Shown here piece by piece: positions 51,054-60,517 of a stretch of DNA of 64,000 bases. The position numbers were made by a program, and so were the translations under genes. Position 1 is the stretch's first letter; every line of letters starts with the position of its first letter. The notes beneath the pieces were generated by a model. That model had not been told where the DNA came from. It ran no database searches and saw nothing but the letters and a program-made list of their open reading frames with translations. The DNA comes from CANQDT01 sp051878935 (GTDB taxonomy: Bacteria > Bacillota > Clostridia > Lachnospirales > Lachnospiraceae), in assembly GCA_051878935.1 (NCBI GenBank), contig JBJELB010000013.1, forward strand, positions 1 to 64,000, written 5' to 3'.

Positions 51054-52232
51054 ATGACAAAACTGAATATTGAAGAATCGCTTCGTAAAAGCATCGCCGC
51101 TGAAACTCCTGATTTACTGGCTTCCTTGGTCGCAACACCGGTGACGAAGCTGTCCGAAGCCGATTACATTGTGAAACAAAGACCAATCGAGAAACACCGG
51201 CGTTCCTATCGCTGGACAGCTGCTTTTGGCAGTGTTGCCACAGCATTCATGCTGTTTCTGGTTGTCATGTTACATGTAAACACAACAAAGGTGGGGCCTG
51301 TTCCGGATAATCCAACGGTACGCAGCACCATACAACCGGCTACTGTGGAAACCATAGTCACTTTGGATGTTAATCCAAGTATTGAATTAACCGCTGATGC
51401 CGATAATACATTGATTGATGTATATCCGTTAAATCAGGATGCCGAACAGGTTGTATCCTCACTGGATTTTGAGAATGCTTCTCTGGACGATGCCGTCATC
51501 TCCATTATGGAAGCAATTGCCGATAACGGTTATTTAACGAAAAAACAAAATAATTCGATTTTGGTTTCCGTCGACAACAGCGATGAGATGAAAGCTGATG
51601 AAATAAAAACTACTATCACGGATGATATTCATCAGGCCATCAATAACAAAAATATCAACGCTACGGTTTACACACAAAATGTTACCAAAACCGAGGACTT
51701 GGTTGAGTCAGCTGAGAATTATCAGATTTCAGTTGGCAAGATGGAGTTGATTCAGAACCTGGTCAAACAAAACGGTGATTTATCTCTTGACGAGCTTGCT
51801 TCTTTATCGATTCGCGAGATCAGTAGAGTTGCAGAAGAAAACCATGTAGCAATGTCAGATATCGTGACCTGCGACACGACTATGGCAACACCGAAAGTAC
51901 CGGAAACAGATACCGACAAGACGACGTCTTCTTCTTCGGATACTTCAATGGAATCAACTGCACAAACTTCTGTTGTGGCAAACGACTATGAGTTACAGGG
52001 TTCCAAGACGGAAGCAGCAACCAGCGCTCCGGCTGAAAAACAACCAAATGGCAAACCGACCGATGCCAGCACAGCACAGGTTATTTCTCAGGATGAGAAT
52101 GCTCATGTTAAGCCGGCGAAAACGGCAAAACCGGATCATTCCGATACCCAGAAGCTTCCTTCTACGGAAACTTCTACAGAGAGTTTTGAAATTACGGATT
52201 CCGATTCCGAATCCGGTGAAATAATAGAATAA
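51054..52232 (+). CDS. RsgI-like membrane anti-sigma factor
   Basis: A 392-residue protein: cytoplasmic N-terminus (about 1-53), one membrane segment (about 54-74), then an extracellular RsgI-like domain with the motif IVTLDVNPSIEL, where the N107-P108 bond is the family's self-cleavage site. A long Ser/Thr/Glu-rich tail (about 285-392) follows and holds no recognisable sugar-binding module. In clostridia such proteins sense extracellular polysaccharides and release a sigma factor. It starts 5 bp after the sigma gene. Confidence 0.82.
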   Translation: MTKLNIEESLRKSIAAETPDLLASLVATPVTKLSEADYIVKQRPIEKHRRSYRWTAAFGSVATAFMLFLVVMLHVNTTKVGPVPDNPTVRSTIQPATVETIVTLDVNPSIELTADADNTLIDVYPLNQDAEQVVSSLDFENASLDDAVISIMEAIADNGYLTKKQNNSILVSVDNSDEMKADEIKTTITDDIHQAINNKNINATVYTQNVTKTEDLVESAENYQISVGKMELIQNLVKQNGDLSLDELASLSIREISRVAEENHVAMSDIVTCDTTMATPKVPETDTDKTTSSSSDTSMESTAQTSVVANDYELQGSKTEAATSAPAEKQPNGKPTDASTAQVISQDENAHVKPAKTAKPDHSDTQKLPSTETSTESFEITDSDSESGEIIE

Positions 52233-52252
52233 ACTTTCCTCCTAATATAACA

Positions 52253-52297
52253 AGAGGGTGTTTCGAAATGCACATTCTGAATTTCGAAACACCCTCT
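52253..52297. terminator. Strong bidirectional terminator
   Basis: GAGGGTGTTTCGAAAT pairs perfectly with ATTTCGAAACACCCTC across an 11-nt loop, followed by TCCTTTTTATT. Confidence 0.92.
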
Positions 52298-52302
52298 CCT
52301 TT

Positions 52303-53364
52303 TTATTCTATTTGCTGCTTGAAGGTTTCAAATGCAGCCGGAATTGCAACATTTTCAGCCAGCTCCTCCGGGACGACCCATCGATAGGTATCTTCCTGCA
52401 ACATCGTCCAGTCTGTTGGTTGCGTTTGAAAACAAACACGAAATCCTGTCATATGCCACTCCACATGGGAAAAAACATGTTTCCCTCCATCCAGCGAAGT
52501 AATGACATAATCTGTGATATTCTGCTCTTCCAGCCATTGCTCCACCTGTCGTTTCTCAAGCTTTCCTTCCAGATTAGGGAATTCCCACAGGTTTGCCAAT
52601 AATCCATCCGCTCCTCTTTTATGAAGCAGTATCTCCTGACAATATTGCAGAAGTAATACCGTCTTCGATTCGATTCTTCTGGCTTTCTTCGCCTTCTTCA
52701 CCGGAATCTCACCGGTTAATTCCTTTTGAAACGCCATACATCTCGTATCCCAAGGGCATTCTTCACAATGTGGTTTTCCGTTTGGTATGCAAACCAATGC
52801 TCCCAATTCCATCAATGCCTGATTAAAATCCGACACACGCTCTACCGGCAGAACTTCCTGCAACGCATCAGAAACCATGCGTTTGGTTGACTGCTTTAAT
52901 ACATCATCATAACAACCCTGCAAACGCATAATAATCCGTAAAACATTACCATCTACTGCCGTAACCGGCTGTCCGAAAGCAATCGACGCTATCGCCCCTG
53001 CCGTATACTCGCCGATTCCCGGCAACTTCAATAACGTTTCATAATCATGCGGCATTTCCCCATGATATTGTTGCATAATAATCTGTGCTGCTTTTTGAAG
53101 ATTACGGGCCCGGTTATAATAACCGAGCCCTTCCCATAGTTTCATCAATTGTTCTTCTGAAACACAAGCCAGATCCGCAACGGCAGGCAAAGCTTCCATA
53201 AAACGATAGTAATACGGTTTCACTGCTTCTACGCGCGTCTGCTGCAACATAATCTCCGATACCCAGATACGGTATGGATTCTTATCTTCACGCCACGGCA
53301 ATACCCGGGCATTGTAATCATACCAGTTTAATAATGCTGCTACTATTTCAGAATCCAGTCTCAT
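52303..53364 (-). CDS. mutY: A/G-specific adenine glycosylase
   Basis: A 353-residue DNA repair enzyme that removes adenine opposite 8-oxoguanine. Seen are the helix-hairpin-helix LPGIGEYTAGAIASIAFG with VDGNVLRI, the Fe-S cysteines (CIPNGKPHCEECPWDTRC) and the C-terminal NUDIX-like recognition domain (GADGLLANLWEFPNLEG, HVFSHVEWHMTGF). It follows the transaldolase gene by 5 bp. Confidence 0.95.
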   Translation of the reverse strand: MRLDSEIVAALLNWYDYNARVLPWREDKNPYRIWVSEIMLQQTRVEAVKPYYYRFMEALPAVADLACVSEEQLMKLWEGLGYYNRARNLQKAAQIIMQQYHGEMPHDYETLLKLPGIGEYTAGAIASIAFGQPVTAVDGNVLRIIMRLQGCYDDVLKQSTKRMVSDALQEVLPVERVSDFNQALMELGALVCIPNGKPHCEECPWDTRCMAFQKELTGEIPVKKAKKARRIESKTVLLLQYCQEILLHKRGADGLLANLWEFPNLEGKLEKRQVEQWLEEQNITDYVITSLDGGKHVFSHVEWHMTGFRVCFQTQPTDWTMLQEDTYRWVVPEELAENVAIPAAFETFKQQIE

Positions 53365-53369
53365 AATGA

Positions 53370-54023
53370 TTATTCACCAAATACCGCTTTGTAATCTGCC
53401 TGGAATTTCGCAATACCCTGATCTGTTAAAGGATGTTTTGTCATCTGCTTGATAACACTGTAAGGAACTGTTGCAATATCAGCACCTGCCAATGCACAGT
53501 CTGTTACATGGATTGGATTACGAACACTTGCTGCAATAATCTCTGTATCCAGCCCGTGAACAGCAAAGATGTCAGCAATCGTACGGATTAAATCAATACC
53601 AGGAGTAGAAATATCATCCAAACGTCCTAAGAATGGAGATACATAAGTAGCACCGGCTCTTGCTGCAAGCAATGCCTGATTTGCACTGAATACTAACGTA
53701 ACGTTTGTTTTGATTCCTTCTGCAGATAACGCTTTACATGCTTTTAAGCCTTCTTCTGTCATAGGAATCTTAACTACCATATTCGGATGAATCGCTGCGA
53801 TTGCCCTACCTTCTTCAATCATCGTAGGAGCATCTACCGTCGTTGCTTTTACCTCACCGCTGATCGGACCATCTACAATGGATGCAATCTCTGCGATAAC
53901 CTGATTAAAGTCTCTTCCTTCTTTTGCAATCAGAGATGGGTTGGTCGTAACACCACAGATTACGCCCATGTCATTTGCCGCTTTAATCTCTTCTACATTT
54001 GCTGTGTCAATAAAAAACTTCAT
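53370..54023 (-). CDS. tal: Transaldolase / fructose-6-phosphate aldolase-like enzyme
   Basis: A 217-residue MipB/TalC-type class I aldolase: FFIDTANVEEIKAAND, GVTTNPSLIAKEGRDF, the Schiff-base lysine in NMVVKIPMT, and SPFLGRLDD. The ASVRN motif and the arabinose context favour transaldolase activity in the non-oxidative pentose phosphate pathway, but fructose-6-phosphate aldolase cannot be ruled out. Confidence 0.9.
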   Translation of the reverse strand: MKFFIDTANVEEIKAANDMGVICGVTTNPSLIAKEGRDFNQVIAEIASIVDGPISGEVKATTVDAPTMIEEGRAIAAIHPNMVVKIPMTEEGLKACKALSAEGIKTNVTLVFSANQALLAARAGATYVSPFLGRLDDISTPGIDLIRTIADIFAVHGLDTEIIAASVRNPIHVTDCALAGADIATVPYSVIKQMTKHPLTDQGIAKFQADYKAVFGE

Positions 54024-54118
54024 TCCTTTTTCTCTCCTTTTATTACATATGTATTTCTTAATAACTATATATCATAATAGCACATGAGTACTATTAATGC
54101 TATCTTTTCTTAACAAAA

Positions 54119-54820
54119 TTAATGATCTTCACTGCCCTGACCATAATATGCATTGGCACCGTGTTTTCTCAGATAATGCTTATCTAATAAGTATTGTGGC
54201 TCGCGTTCCACTCTCGGATTTAGCGTCATGGTCTTGTACGCAAGCTCAGCAACTTTATCCAACACAACTGCGTTGTATACAGAGCCCGCCGGCGTCTTTC
54301 CCCATGCAAATGGTCCATGATTCTTACATACGATACCAGGAATCGCCATAACATCACGGTCACCGATAGTTTCAACGATGACATTACCGGTATTTAACTC
54401 ATATGCTTCATCAATTTCTTCCTCAGTTAATGCTCTGGTACACGGAATATCTCCATAAAAATAATCTGCATGAGTCGTACCCAGAGCCGGAATATCCATA
54501 CCAGCCTGTGCAAAAGTAACAGCCCATGTTGAATGAGTATGAACCACTCCCCCAATCTCAGGATACGTCTTGTACATAACCAAATGCGTCGCCGTATCGG
54601 AAGATGGTTTCCATTTTCCTTCCACTACATCTCCTTCCAGATCCACTACTACCATATCCTCTGCGGACATTTCCGCATAATCCACACCACTCGGTTTGAT
54701 TACAACCAAACCGGATTCCCGGTCAATACCACTTACATTACCCCATGTGTAAATTACCATTCCTTTTTCTACTAGTTCCATGTTTGCTTCATATACTTCC
54801 TGTTTTAACTGCTCTAACAT
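54119..54820 (-). CDS. araD: L-ribulose-5-phosphate 4-epimerase
   Basis: A 233-residue class II aldolase-type metal enzyme converting L-ribulose 5-phosphate to D-xylulose 5-phosphate. Seen are YTWGNVSGIDRE, IKPSGVDYAEM, SDTATHLVMYKTYPE, VHTHSTWA and the zinc histidines. With araA and araR it makes up an arabinose locus; araB (ribulokinase) is not in the window. Confidence 0.95.
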   Translation of the reverse strand: MLEQLKQEVYEANMELVEKGMVIYTWGNVSGIDRESGLVVIKPSGVDYAEMSAEDMVVVDLEGDVVEGKWKPSSDTATHLVMYKTYPEIGGVVHTHSTWAVTFAQAGMDIPALGTTHADYFYGDIPCTRALTEEEIDEAYELNTGNVIVETIGDRDVMAIPGIVCKNHGPFAWGKTPAGSVYNAVVLDKVAELAYKTMTLNPRVEREPQYLLDKHYLRKHGANAYYGQGSEDH

Positions 54821-54848
54821 CCCTGTTCTCCTTTCATCTGCTCCTGTT

Positions 54849-55916
54849 TTATATTCTCATCGCGGATTCCCGCACAATTAACTCGGCTCGATATTGATAT
54901 TCAGGCCGTTCAATACGTCCTTCTATCATATCAATCATACATTTCGCTGCCCTGATTCCCAGTTCCTGTTTCGGATGTCGAATCGTTGTCAGCTTCACAT
55001 CCGACGACACTGCCAGACCGGAATCATCAAATCCAACAATCGACAACTCCTGTGGACAGGCAATACCATCATTTCGCATTTCATCTATCATTCGCAATGC
55101 AACTTTATCATTATAACAAACCAATGCAGTCGGTCGGTTCTGTGCCGTCACAATCCGTTTGCGGTAATCACTCAGATAAACGCCCTGGTTGTCACTGACA
55201 TATTCGCCCAAAAACTCTTCCCGTACCGCTACTCCATATTCCCTCATAGCTCTCAGATAACCTGCCCTGCGGTGAATTCCCTGCATATCGTCAACTTTAA
55301 ATACTGCCGCAATTTCCGTATGTCCCAAATCCAGCAAATATTTTGTCTGCTGGTATCCGCCTTCTTCGTCGTCCACAGAAACGCAGGCAGAGTCATAATT
55401 GCGATATTTCGTATGGATCGTCAGGCATTGCTTCACTCCCGAGGAAAACATATCCAGGAAAGATTTTTCCAACCGGTTTCCGGCGCTCTGACAAGGTTCC
55501 ACAATCACACCCTGTATCATAGGGTTTTCCGCTATTCGCTTCAAACATTCCTGTTCCACTGATAGTTGATTGTTGCTGTTAAACAATAGCAGATTGTACC
55601 CACGTTCCCGGAGTTCCTGCTCGATACCACAGATAATACTAGGGAAAATATAATCAGATATGTACGTCGTCAGAACTGCGATGTTCTTTTGTTTTTTCTG
55701 TGGCAGGATGCCGGAGAAGAAACTTCCTTTTCCTCTGACTTTTCGAATATACCCTTCCTGTTCCAGAGTTGCAAGTGCCTGCCGAACCGTATGACGACTC
55801 ACACAAAACTGTTCTGCAATCTCTGTTTCCGCTGGAAGCTGTTGTCCTGCAGATACCTGTCCCAGGCGCATCTGATTACGATAATACTCTTCCAGTTCTT
55901 CGTGTTTAGTAGCCAC
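54849..55916 (-). CDS. araR: AraR-type arabinose repressor
   Basis: A 355-residue repressor: GntR-type winged helix at the N-terminus (PAETEIAEQFCVSRHTVRQA, LEQEGYIRKVRGKGSF) and a LacI-type sugar-binding domain (IAVLTTYISDYIFPSIICGI, SIVGFDDSGLAVSSDVKLTT). This hybrid build is that of AraR of Bacillus subtilis. I chose GTG 55916, preceded by GAGGTGG; the frame also opens at a TTG at 55937. It is divergent from araA and lies next to a probable operator. Confidence 0.9.
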   Translation of the reverse strand: MATKHEELEEYYRNQMRLGQVSAGQQLPAETEIAEQFCVSRHTVRQALATLEQEGYIRKVRGKGSFFSGILPQKKQKNIAVLTTYISDYIFPSIICGIEQELRERGYNLLLFNSNNQLSVEQECLKRIAENPMIQGVIVEPCQSAGNRLEKSFLDMFSSGVKQCLTIHTKYRNYDSACVSVDDEEGGYQQTKYLLDLGHTEIAAVFKVDDMQGIHRRAGYLRAMREYGVAVREEFLGEYVSDNQGVYLSDYRKRIVTAQNRPTALVCYNDKVALRMIDEMRNDGIACPQELSIVGFDDSGLAVSSDVKLTTIRHPKQELGIRAAKCMIDMIEGRIERPEYQYRAELIVRESAMRI

Positions 55917-55938
55917 TCCACCACCTCTTTTCTTCAAC

Positions 55939-55951
55939 TTGTCCGTACTAA
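55939..55951. promoter_or_regulatory. Possible AraR operator
   Basis: TTGTCCGTACTAA resembles the AraR box (TTGTNCGTACAA). It lies in the araR-araA intergenic region, just upstream of araR. Confidence 0.5.
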
Positions 55952-55999
55952 TTTGTATTCATTATACAACTTCTCCTTCTCTCATGCAAGAACTTTTTC

Positions 56000-56028
56000 T
56001 TGTCAGGTCTGTTTTTTTGTATTATAAT
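56000..56028 (+). promoter_or_regulatory. Promoter of araA
   Basis: -35 TTGTCA (56000-56005), 17-bp spacer, -10 TATAAT (56023-56028), about 40 bp before the start. Confidence 0.75.
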
Positions 56029-56070
56029 CTGTTTATCAAGCAAATTATGAGAAAACAAGGAGGTATTTTT

Positions 56071-57549
56071 ATGCTTACTACACGCAATTATGAATTCTGG
56101 TTCTTCACCGGAAGCCAGCTCTTGTACGGACAAGAGACATTGAATCAGGTAGACGCCGATACGCAGAAAATGGTAGACGGACTGAATGCAACCGGTCTTC
56201 TTCCATATCCGGTTGTCTATAAGGGAACTTTAAAATCTTCCGAGGAGATTTTGACAGGCTGTAAAGCTGCCAATCACGCCGATGATTGTGCCGGCATCAT
56301 TACCTGGTGTCATACATTCTCCCCGGCAAAAATGTGGATTCACGGATTAAAGGCACTAACAAAGCCATTGCTTCACTTACATACCCAGTTTAACAAAGAG
56401 ATTCCATGGGATTCTATCGATATGGATTTCATGAACTTAAATCAGGCTGCTCACGGAGATCGTGAATACGGTTATATCGGAGCCCGCATGGAGATTCCAC
56501 GAAAGATTATCGTTGGTTACTGGGCAGATGAGAAGGTTGCAAACCAGATGGCTGACTGGATGGACGTTGCCGTTGGTTACTGCGAATGCCAGACTTTAAA
56601 GATTTGCCGTTTCGGTGATAACATGCGTGATGTTGCCGTTACTGACGGTGATCGCGTAGAGGCAGAGATTCGGCTCGGTTGGACTACCGATTATTACGGA
56701 ATCGGTGATTTAGTATCCGAAATGGAGACCATTACAGAAGCCCAGGTAGATGCGATGATGGATGACTATCGTACGCGTTATGATTTTGATCCTGCGGCAG
56801 ATATCGACTCCATCCGCTATCAGGCTAAGATTCAATGTGCTCTGGAACAGTTCATGAAGCGTGGAGGTTATACCGCATTCTCCACCAACTTCCAGGTATT
56901 GCATGGCATGAAGCAGTTACCGGGTCTTGCCTGTCAGGATATGATGTATAAAGGATATGGATTCGGTGGCGAAGGTGACTGGAAAATCGCAGCCATGGTT
57001 CGTATCATGAAGATTATGGCACACGGAAAACGGACTTCCTTTATGGAAGACTATACATTAAACTATGCTGGTGAGGACAGTGCCATTTTAAATGCCCACA
57101 TGCTGGAGGTGTGCCCGACAATCGCCGAAACCAAACCGGTTATTGAGGTACACCCATTGGGTATCGGTGACCGCGAAGCTCCTGCACGTTTAAAATTCAA
57201 GGGATATCAATCAGGACGCGGTGTTGCATGCTGTTTAAATGATATGGGTAACCGTTTCCGTCTCATTGTTCAGGAAGTAACCTGTGTTCCTTCCAAGGAT
57301 ATGCCAAAACTTCCTGTTGCATCAATCCTCTGGAAGCCATTACCGAATCTTGAAACTGCGGCTCATGCATGGATTCTCGCCGGCGGCGCACATCACACCA
57401 GTTTCTCTATGGAGCTGACTGCTACACAATTGGAAGACTGGGCAGAAATGATGGGTATTGAATGTGTCATCATCAATGAAGATACCAATATCCGTAATTT
57501 CAAGCACGAATTAAAATGGAATTCTGTCGCATACGGAATGAAGTTGTAA
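56071..57549 (+). CDS. araA: L-arabinose isomerase
   Basis: A 492-residue metal-dependent isomerase converting L-arabinose to L-ribulose. Seen are FFTGSQLLYG, THTFSPAKMWI-like WCHTFSPAKMW, LHTQFNKEIPW and FMEDYTLNY; catalytic glutamates and histidines are in the family positions (GFGGEGDWK, AHHTSFS). I chose ATG 56071, with AAGGAGG upstream; the frame continues further upstream in non-homologous sequence. Confidence 0.96.
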   Translation: MLTTRNYEFWFFTGSQLLYGQETLNQVDADTQKMVDGLNATGLLPYPVVYKGTLKSSEEILTGCKAANHADDCAGIITWCHTFSPAKMWIHGLKALTKPLLHLHTQFNKEIPWDSIDMDFMNLNQAAHGDREYGYIGARMEIPRKIIVGYWADEKVANQMADWMDVAVGYCECQTLKICRFGDNMRDVAVTDGDRVEAEIRLGWTTDYYGIGDLVSEMETITEAQVDAMMDDYRTRYDFDPAADIDSIRYQAKIQCALEQFMKRGGYTAFSTNFQVLHGMKQLPGLACQDMMYKGYGFGGEGDWKIAAMVRIMKIMAHGKRTSFMEDYTLNYAGEDSAILNAHMLEVCPTIAETKPVIEVHPLGIGDREAPARLKFKGYQSGRGVACCLNDMGNRFRLIVQEVTCVPSKDMPKLPVASILWKPLPNLETAAHAWILAGGAHHTSFSMELTATQLEDWAEMMGIECVIINEDTNIRNFKHELKWNSVAYGMKL

Positions 57550-57560
57550 TATAACCTATA

Positions 57561-57597
57561 AAAAGGAACATCGCACGATTGATGTTCCTTTTCTTAT
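57561..57597. terminator. Bidirectional terminator after araA
   Basis: AAAAGGAACATC pairs with GATGTTCCTTTT across an 8-nt loop, followed by CTTATTTTT. Confidence 0.9.
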
Positions 57598-57603
57598 TTT
57601 TCA

Positions 57604-59259
57604 TTATATTCTATTAATCGCTGAAATCAGTGCCAGAATCGTTGCATTGATAATATCATCATGCACACCGGCACCCCATACGATATTACCTTCCGGATTC
57701 TGGATTCCCACATAGGCAACCGCATCAGAGTTAGAACCAACACGAAGTGCATGCTCCTCGTAGGAGAATACAGAATAATTCAGGTTACTATGACGCATAA
57801 TTGCATTGTTTACAGCATCTAAACGTCCATTTCCTTTACCGTGGTAAACCTTTTTCACGCCATCTTTTTCAATCGTTACTTCTGCAGAAATTCCACCATT
57901 CTCCTGAACAAAATGACATTCCATCAGTTTGATATGATCCTCACGGTTAATATACTCCCGCTTGAAGATATCCAATACTTCTTCCGTCTGCAATTCTTTG
58001 TGCTCATGGTCGGATACGTTTTTCACCGTATATCCAACATCTTCTCTCATCTTTCCAGGTAAGTGGTAGCCAAATTTTTCTTCCAATACATAACCGATAC
58101 CACCTTTACCGGACTGACTATTGATACGGATAACATCTCCGTCATATTCTCTGCCCACATCATGTGGATCAATCGGAAGATATGGAACGGTCCAGAATTC
58201 ACGTTCTTCCATCTCACGCCACTTCATACCTTTTGCAATGGCATCCTGATGAGAACCGGAAAATGCTGCAAACACTAATTTACCCGCGTACGGCTGACGC
58301 ATAGGAACTTCCATTCGTGTTAAACGCTGATATGCATCTACGATTTCCGGAAGATTACCAAGTTCCAATTCAGGATCCACACCATGTGTATACATATTTA
58401 ACGCCAGCGTTACGATATCCACGTTACCTGTTCTCTCACCATTGCCGAACAACGTACCTTCGATGCGGTCTGCACCTGCCAGAATACCCAATTCCGCATC
58501 TGCCACACCACAGCCACGGTCATTATGTGGATGCAACGATACAATAACATTCTCACGATTATGCATATGCTCACACATGTATTCAACCTGGCTCGCATAC
58601 ACGTGAGGCAATGACATAGACACCGTAACAGGAAGATTGATAATAACCTTCCAATCCGGTCTCGGCTGCCAGATATCAATCACAGCATTGCAAACCTCTA
58701 ATGCATAATCTACTTCCGTACCGGTAAAGCTCTCCGGTGAATATTCAAAGCGGAAGTTACCTTCTGTCGTTGCAGCAAGGTCCTTCAACATCTGCGCACC
58801 ATTCTTGGCAATCTCCAGCACTTCTTCCTTGGACTTTTTAAAGACCTGCTCACGCTGTGCATAAGAAGTCGAATTGTAGACATGAACAATCGCATTTTTA
58901 CATCCCTCTAATGCTTCAAAGGTTTTCTTGATAATATGCTCTCTTGCCTGTGTCAACACCTGAACGGTTACATCATCCGGAATCATATCCTTCTCAATCA
59001 AAGTACGTAAAAAGGTGTATTCCGTCTCAGAGGCTGCAGGAAATCCTACTTCGATTTCTTTAAATCCAACCTTTACCAGATATTCGAAAAATTCCAGTTT
59101 TTCATCCAGACTCATCGGGATAATCAAAGCCTGATTACCATCGCGAAGATCTACACTACACCACTGCGGTGCTTTCTCTATGTACTCTTTTTGTGCCCAT
59201 TTTAAGGACTGGGTTGCAGGCATATAATAGCCTCTCTTGTACTTGTTTACATTTTTCAT
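57604..59259 (-). CDS. leuA: 2-isopropylmalate synthase
   Basis: A 551-residue enzyme of the longer alpha-isopropylmalate synthase subtype, first step of leucine synthesis from 2-oxoisovalerate and acetyl-CoA. Seen are SVDLRDGNQALI, IEVGFPAAS, SLHPHNDRGCGVAD, GNGERTGNVDIV and a C-terminal LeuA dimer/regulatory domain. The start at 59259 has GAGG 9 nt upstream. A leucine T-box leader lies directly upstream. Confidence 0.96.
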   Translation of the reverse strand: MKNVNKYKRGYYMPATQSLKWAQKEYIEKAPQWCSVDLRDGNQALIIPMSLDEKLEFFEYLVKVGFKEIEVGFPAASETEYTFLRTLIEKDMIPDDVTVQVLTQAREHIIKKTFEALEGCKNAIVHVYNSTSYAQREQVFKKSKEEVLEIAKNGAQMLKDLAATTEGNFRFEYSPESFTGTEVDYALEVCNAVIDIWQPRPDWKVIINLPVTVSMSLPHVYASQVEYMCEHMHNRENVIVSLHPHNDRGCGVADAELGILAGADRIEGTLFGNGERTGNVDIVTLALNMYTHGVDPELELGNLPEIVDAYQRLTRMEVPMRQPYAGKLVFAAFSGSHQDAIAKGMKWREMEEREFWTVPYLPIDPHDVGREYDGDVIRINSQSGKGGIGYVLEEKFGYHLPGKMREDVGYTVKNVSDHEHKELQTEEVLDIFKREYINREDHIKLMECHFVQENGGISAEVTIEKDGVKKVYHGKGNGRLDAVNNAIMRHSNLNYSVFSYEEHALRVGSNSDAVAYVGIQNPEGNIVWGAGVHDDIINATILALISAINRI

Positions 59260-59299
59260 ATTGATTTACCTCACTTTCTTTCCAGCTGTTCCCCGGAGC

Positions 59300-59614
59300 A
59301 GGTTTTTCATCATAACATAAAAAACTTCCACCTCCAGGATAAACCAAGAGACGGAAGTTGTTCACTTACGCGGTACCACTCTTATTTCATACGAATGTAT
59401 GCACTCAAACGGATACGAATCTTATGATCTTATATCCTCCTACGCTAACGGTTAGGCTCCGTCTCATCCTACTGCTCTTCCTAATTCACAAAAGCGGTTC
59501 AGCGAGCTACTCGGAGGCGAGTTCAAACATTTTTCCCAACTGCTTCACACCAGCCAGCAGCTCTCTGCATGTTCCAAACGTTCTACTATTCCTCGTCACT
59601 GTATTTGTATGATA
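59300..59614 (-). promoter_or_regulatory. T-box riboswitch in front of leuA (probably leucine-specific)
   Basis: A leader of about 315 nt with a stem I bearing GCAGAGAGCTGCTGG and GGTGTGAAGC, the T-box AAGAGTGGTACCGCG (59369-59386) and a terminator hairpin (AACTTCC...GGAAGTTTTTT, 59319-59360). The sequence GAACTCG near the 3' side of stem I fits a CUC (leucine) specifier. Uncharged tRNA-Leu would pair with it, stabilise the antiterminator and switch on leuA. Confidence 0.9.
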
Positions 59615-59620
59615 TTGATA

Positions 59621-59649
59621 ATCTAACATATAAACGGTAGGTATGTCAA
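59621..59649 (-). promoter_or_regulatory. Promoter of the leuA T-box leader
   Basis: On the minus strand: -35 TTGACA (59644-59649), 17-bp spacer, -10 TTAGAT (59621-59626). Confidence 0.7.
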
Positions 59650-59707
59650 ATGTTAATTTCATATGCTATAATAAAGTCAGAAATATTATGAAAAATGAGG
59701 GACACAC

Positions 59708-60511
59708 ATGGATCAATACAAGGGAATTTTATTTTTTGACTACGACGGCACATTAGTGGATGATGCTGCTGGTATTTATACACCAACGCAGCTTTCTCTT
59801 CAGGCGATGGAGCAGGCCCGGGCAAACGGATATTTACTCGTACTGGCAACCGGAAGAACCATGGCATACATACAAACCTGTCCATTTACATTCGATGGAT
59901 ACGTTTCCACGAACGGAGCCTATGGCGAACTGCATGGCAAAGAACTATTCAACGATTATATTGCACCGGCAAAACTACATGCACTATCCGAAGAAATGAA
60001 AACCAACAAAATTGCCGCTATCTTCGAGACACAAAAATGCAGTTATTGCACCAACCGTTCCACACCATTAGTGAATTCCTATATTCAGCAGTTTAAATTG
60101 AATCCGGATATCTTTGTATCAATTCCTGCTGATTTGATTGATACTACGCCAATCAACAAGGTATTTGCCATTGCCGATGATGACAAGCAGTTAAAGAAAC
60201 TGAAACAGGATTTTTCCGGCCAACTGGAAATCGAGTTACTCTCACTTGGAACCTATGCCGATATCACTGATTACCAAATGTCAAAAGGTATCGGTGTACG
60301 CAAATTCTATGAAGCACTCGGCATTCTCCGCGAAAACACCTATGCCTTCGGCGACGGCATGAATGACTATACCATGTTGCAATGTGCAGGTCACGGAATC
60401 GCTATGGGCCGGCATATGGAACCATTAAAAAATGTGGCAGACTATATTACGAAGACCGTTGCCGAAGAAGGCATTGCCCACGCTCTACAATACTACCACA
60501 TTATTGAATGA
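59708..60511 (+). CDS. Cof-type HAD-superfamily phosphatase
   Basis: A 267-residue hydrolase: motif I FFDYDGTLVDD, motif II VLATGRT, and the C-terminal motif AFGDGMNDYTML with aspartates for Mg2+. Such enzymes dephosphorylate sugar phosphates, flavin or other small molecules; the substrate cannot be predicted. A TATAAT at 59667-59672 may be its -10 box, with the -35 overlapping that of leuA. Confidence 0.9.
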   Translation: MDQYKGILFFDYDGTLVDDAAGIYTPTQLSLQAMEQARANGYLLVLATGRTMAYIQTCPFTFDGYVSTNGAYGELHGKELFNDYIAPAKLHALSEEMKTNKIAAIFETQKCSYCTNRSTPLVNSYIQQFKLNPDIFVSIPADLIDTTPINKVFAIADDDKQLKKLKQDFSGQLEIELLSLGTYADITDYQMSKGIGVRKFYEALGILRENTYAFGDGMNDYTMLQCAGHGIAMGRHMEPLKNVADYITKTVAEEGIAHALQYYHIIE

Positions 60512-60517
60512 TGATTG

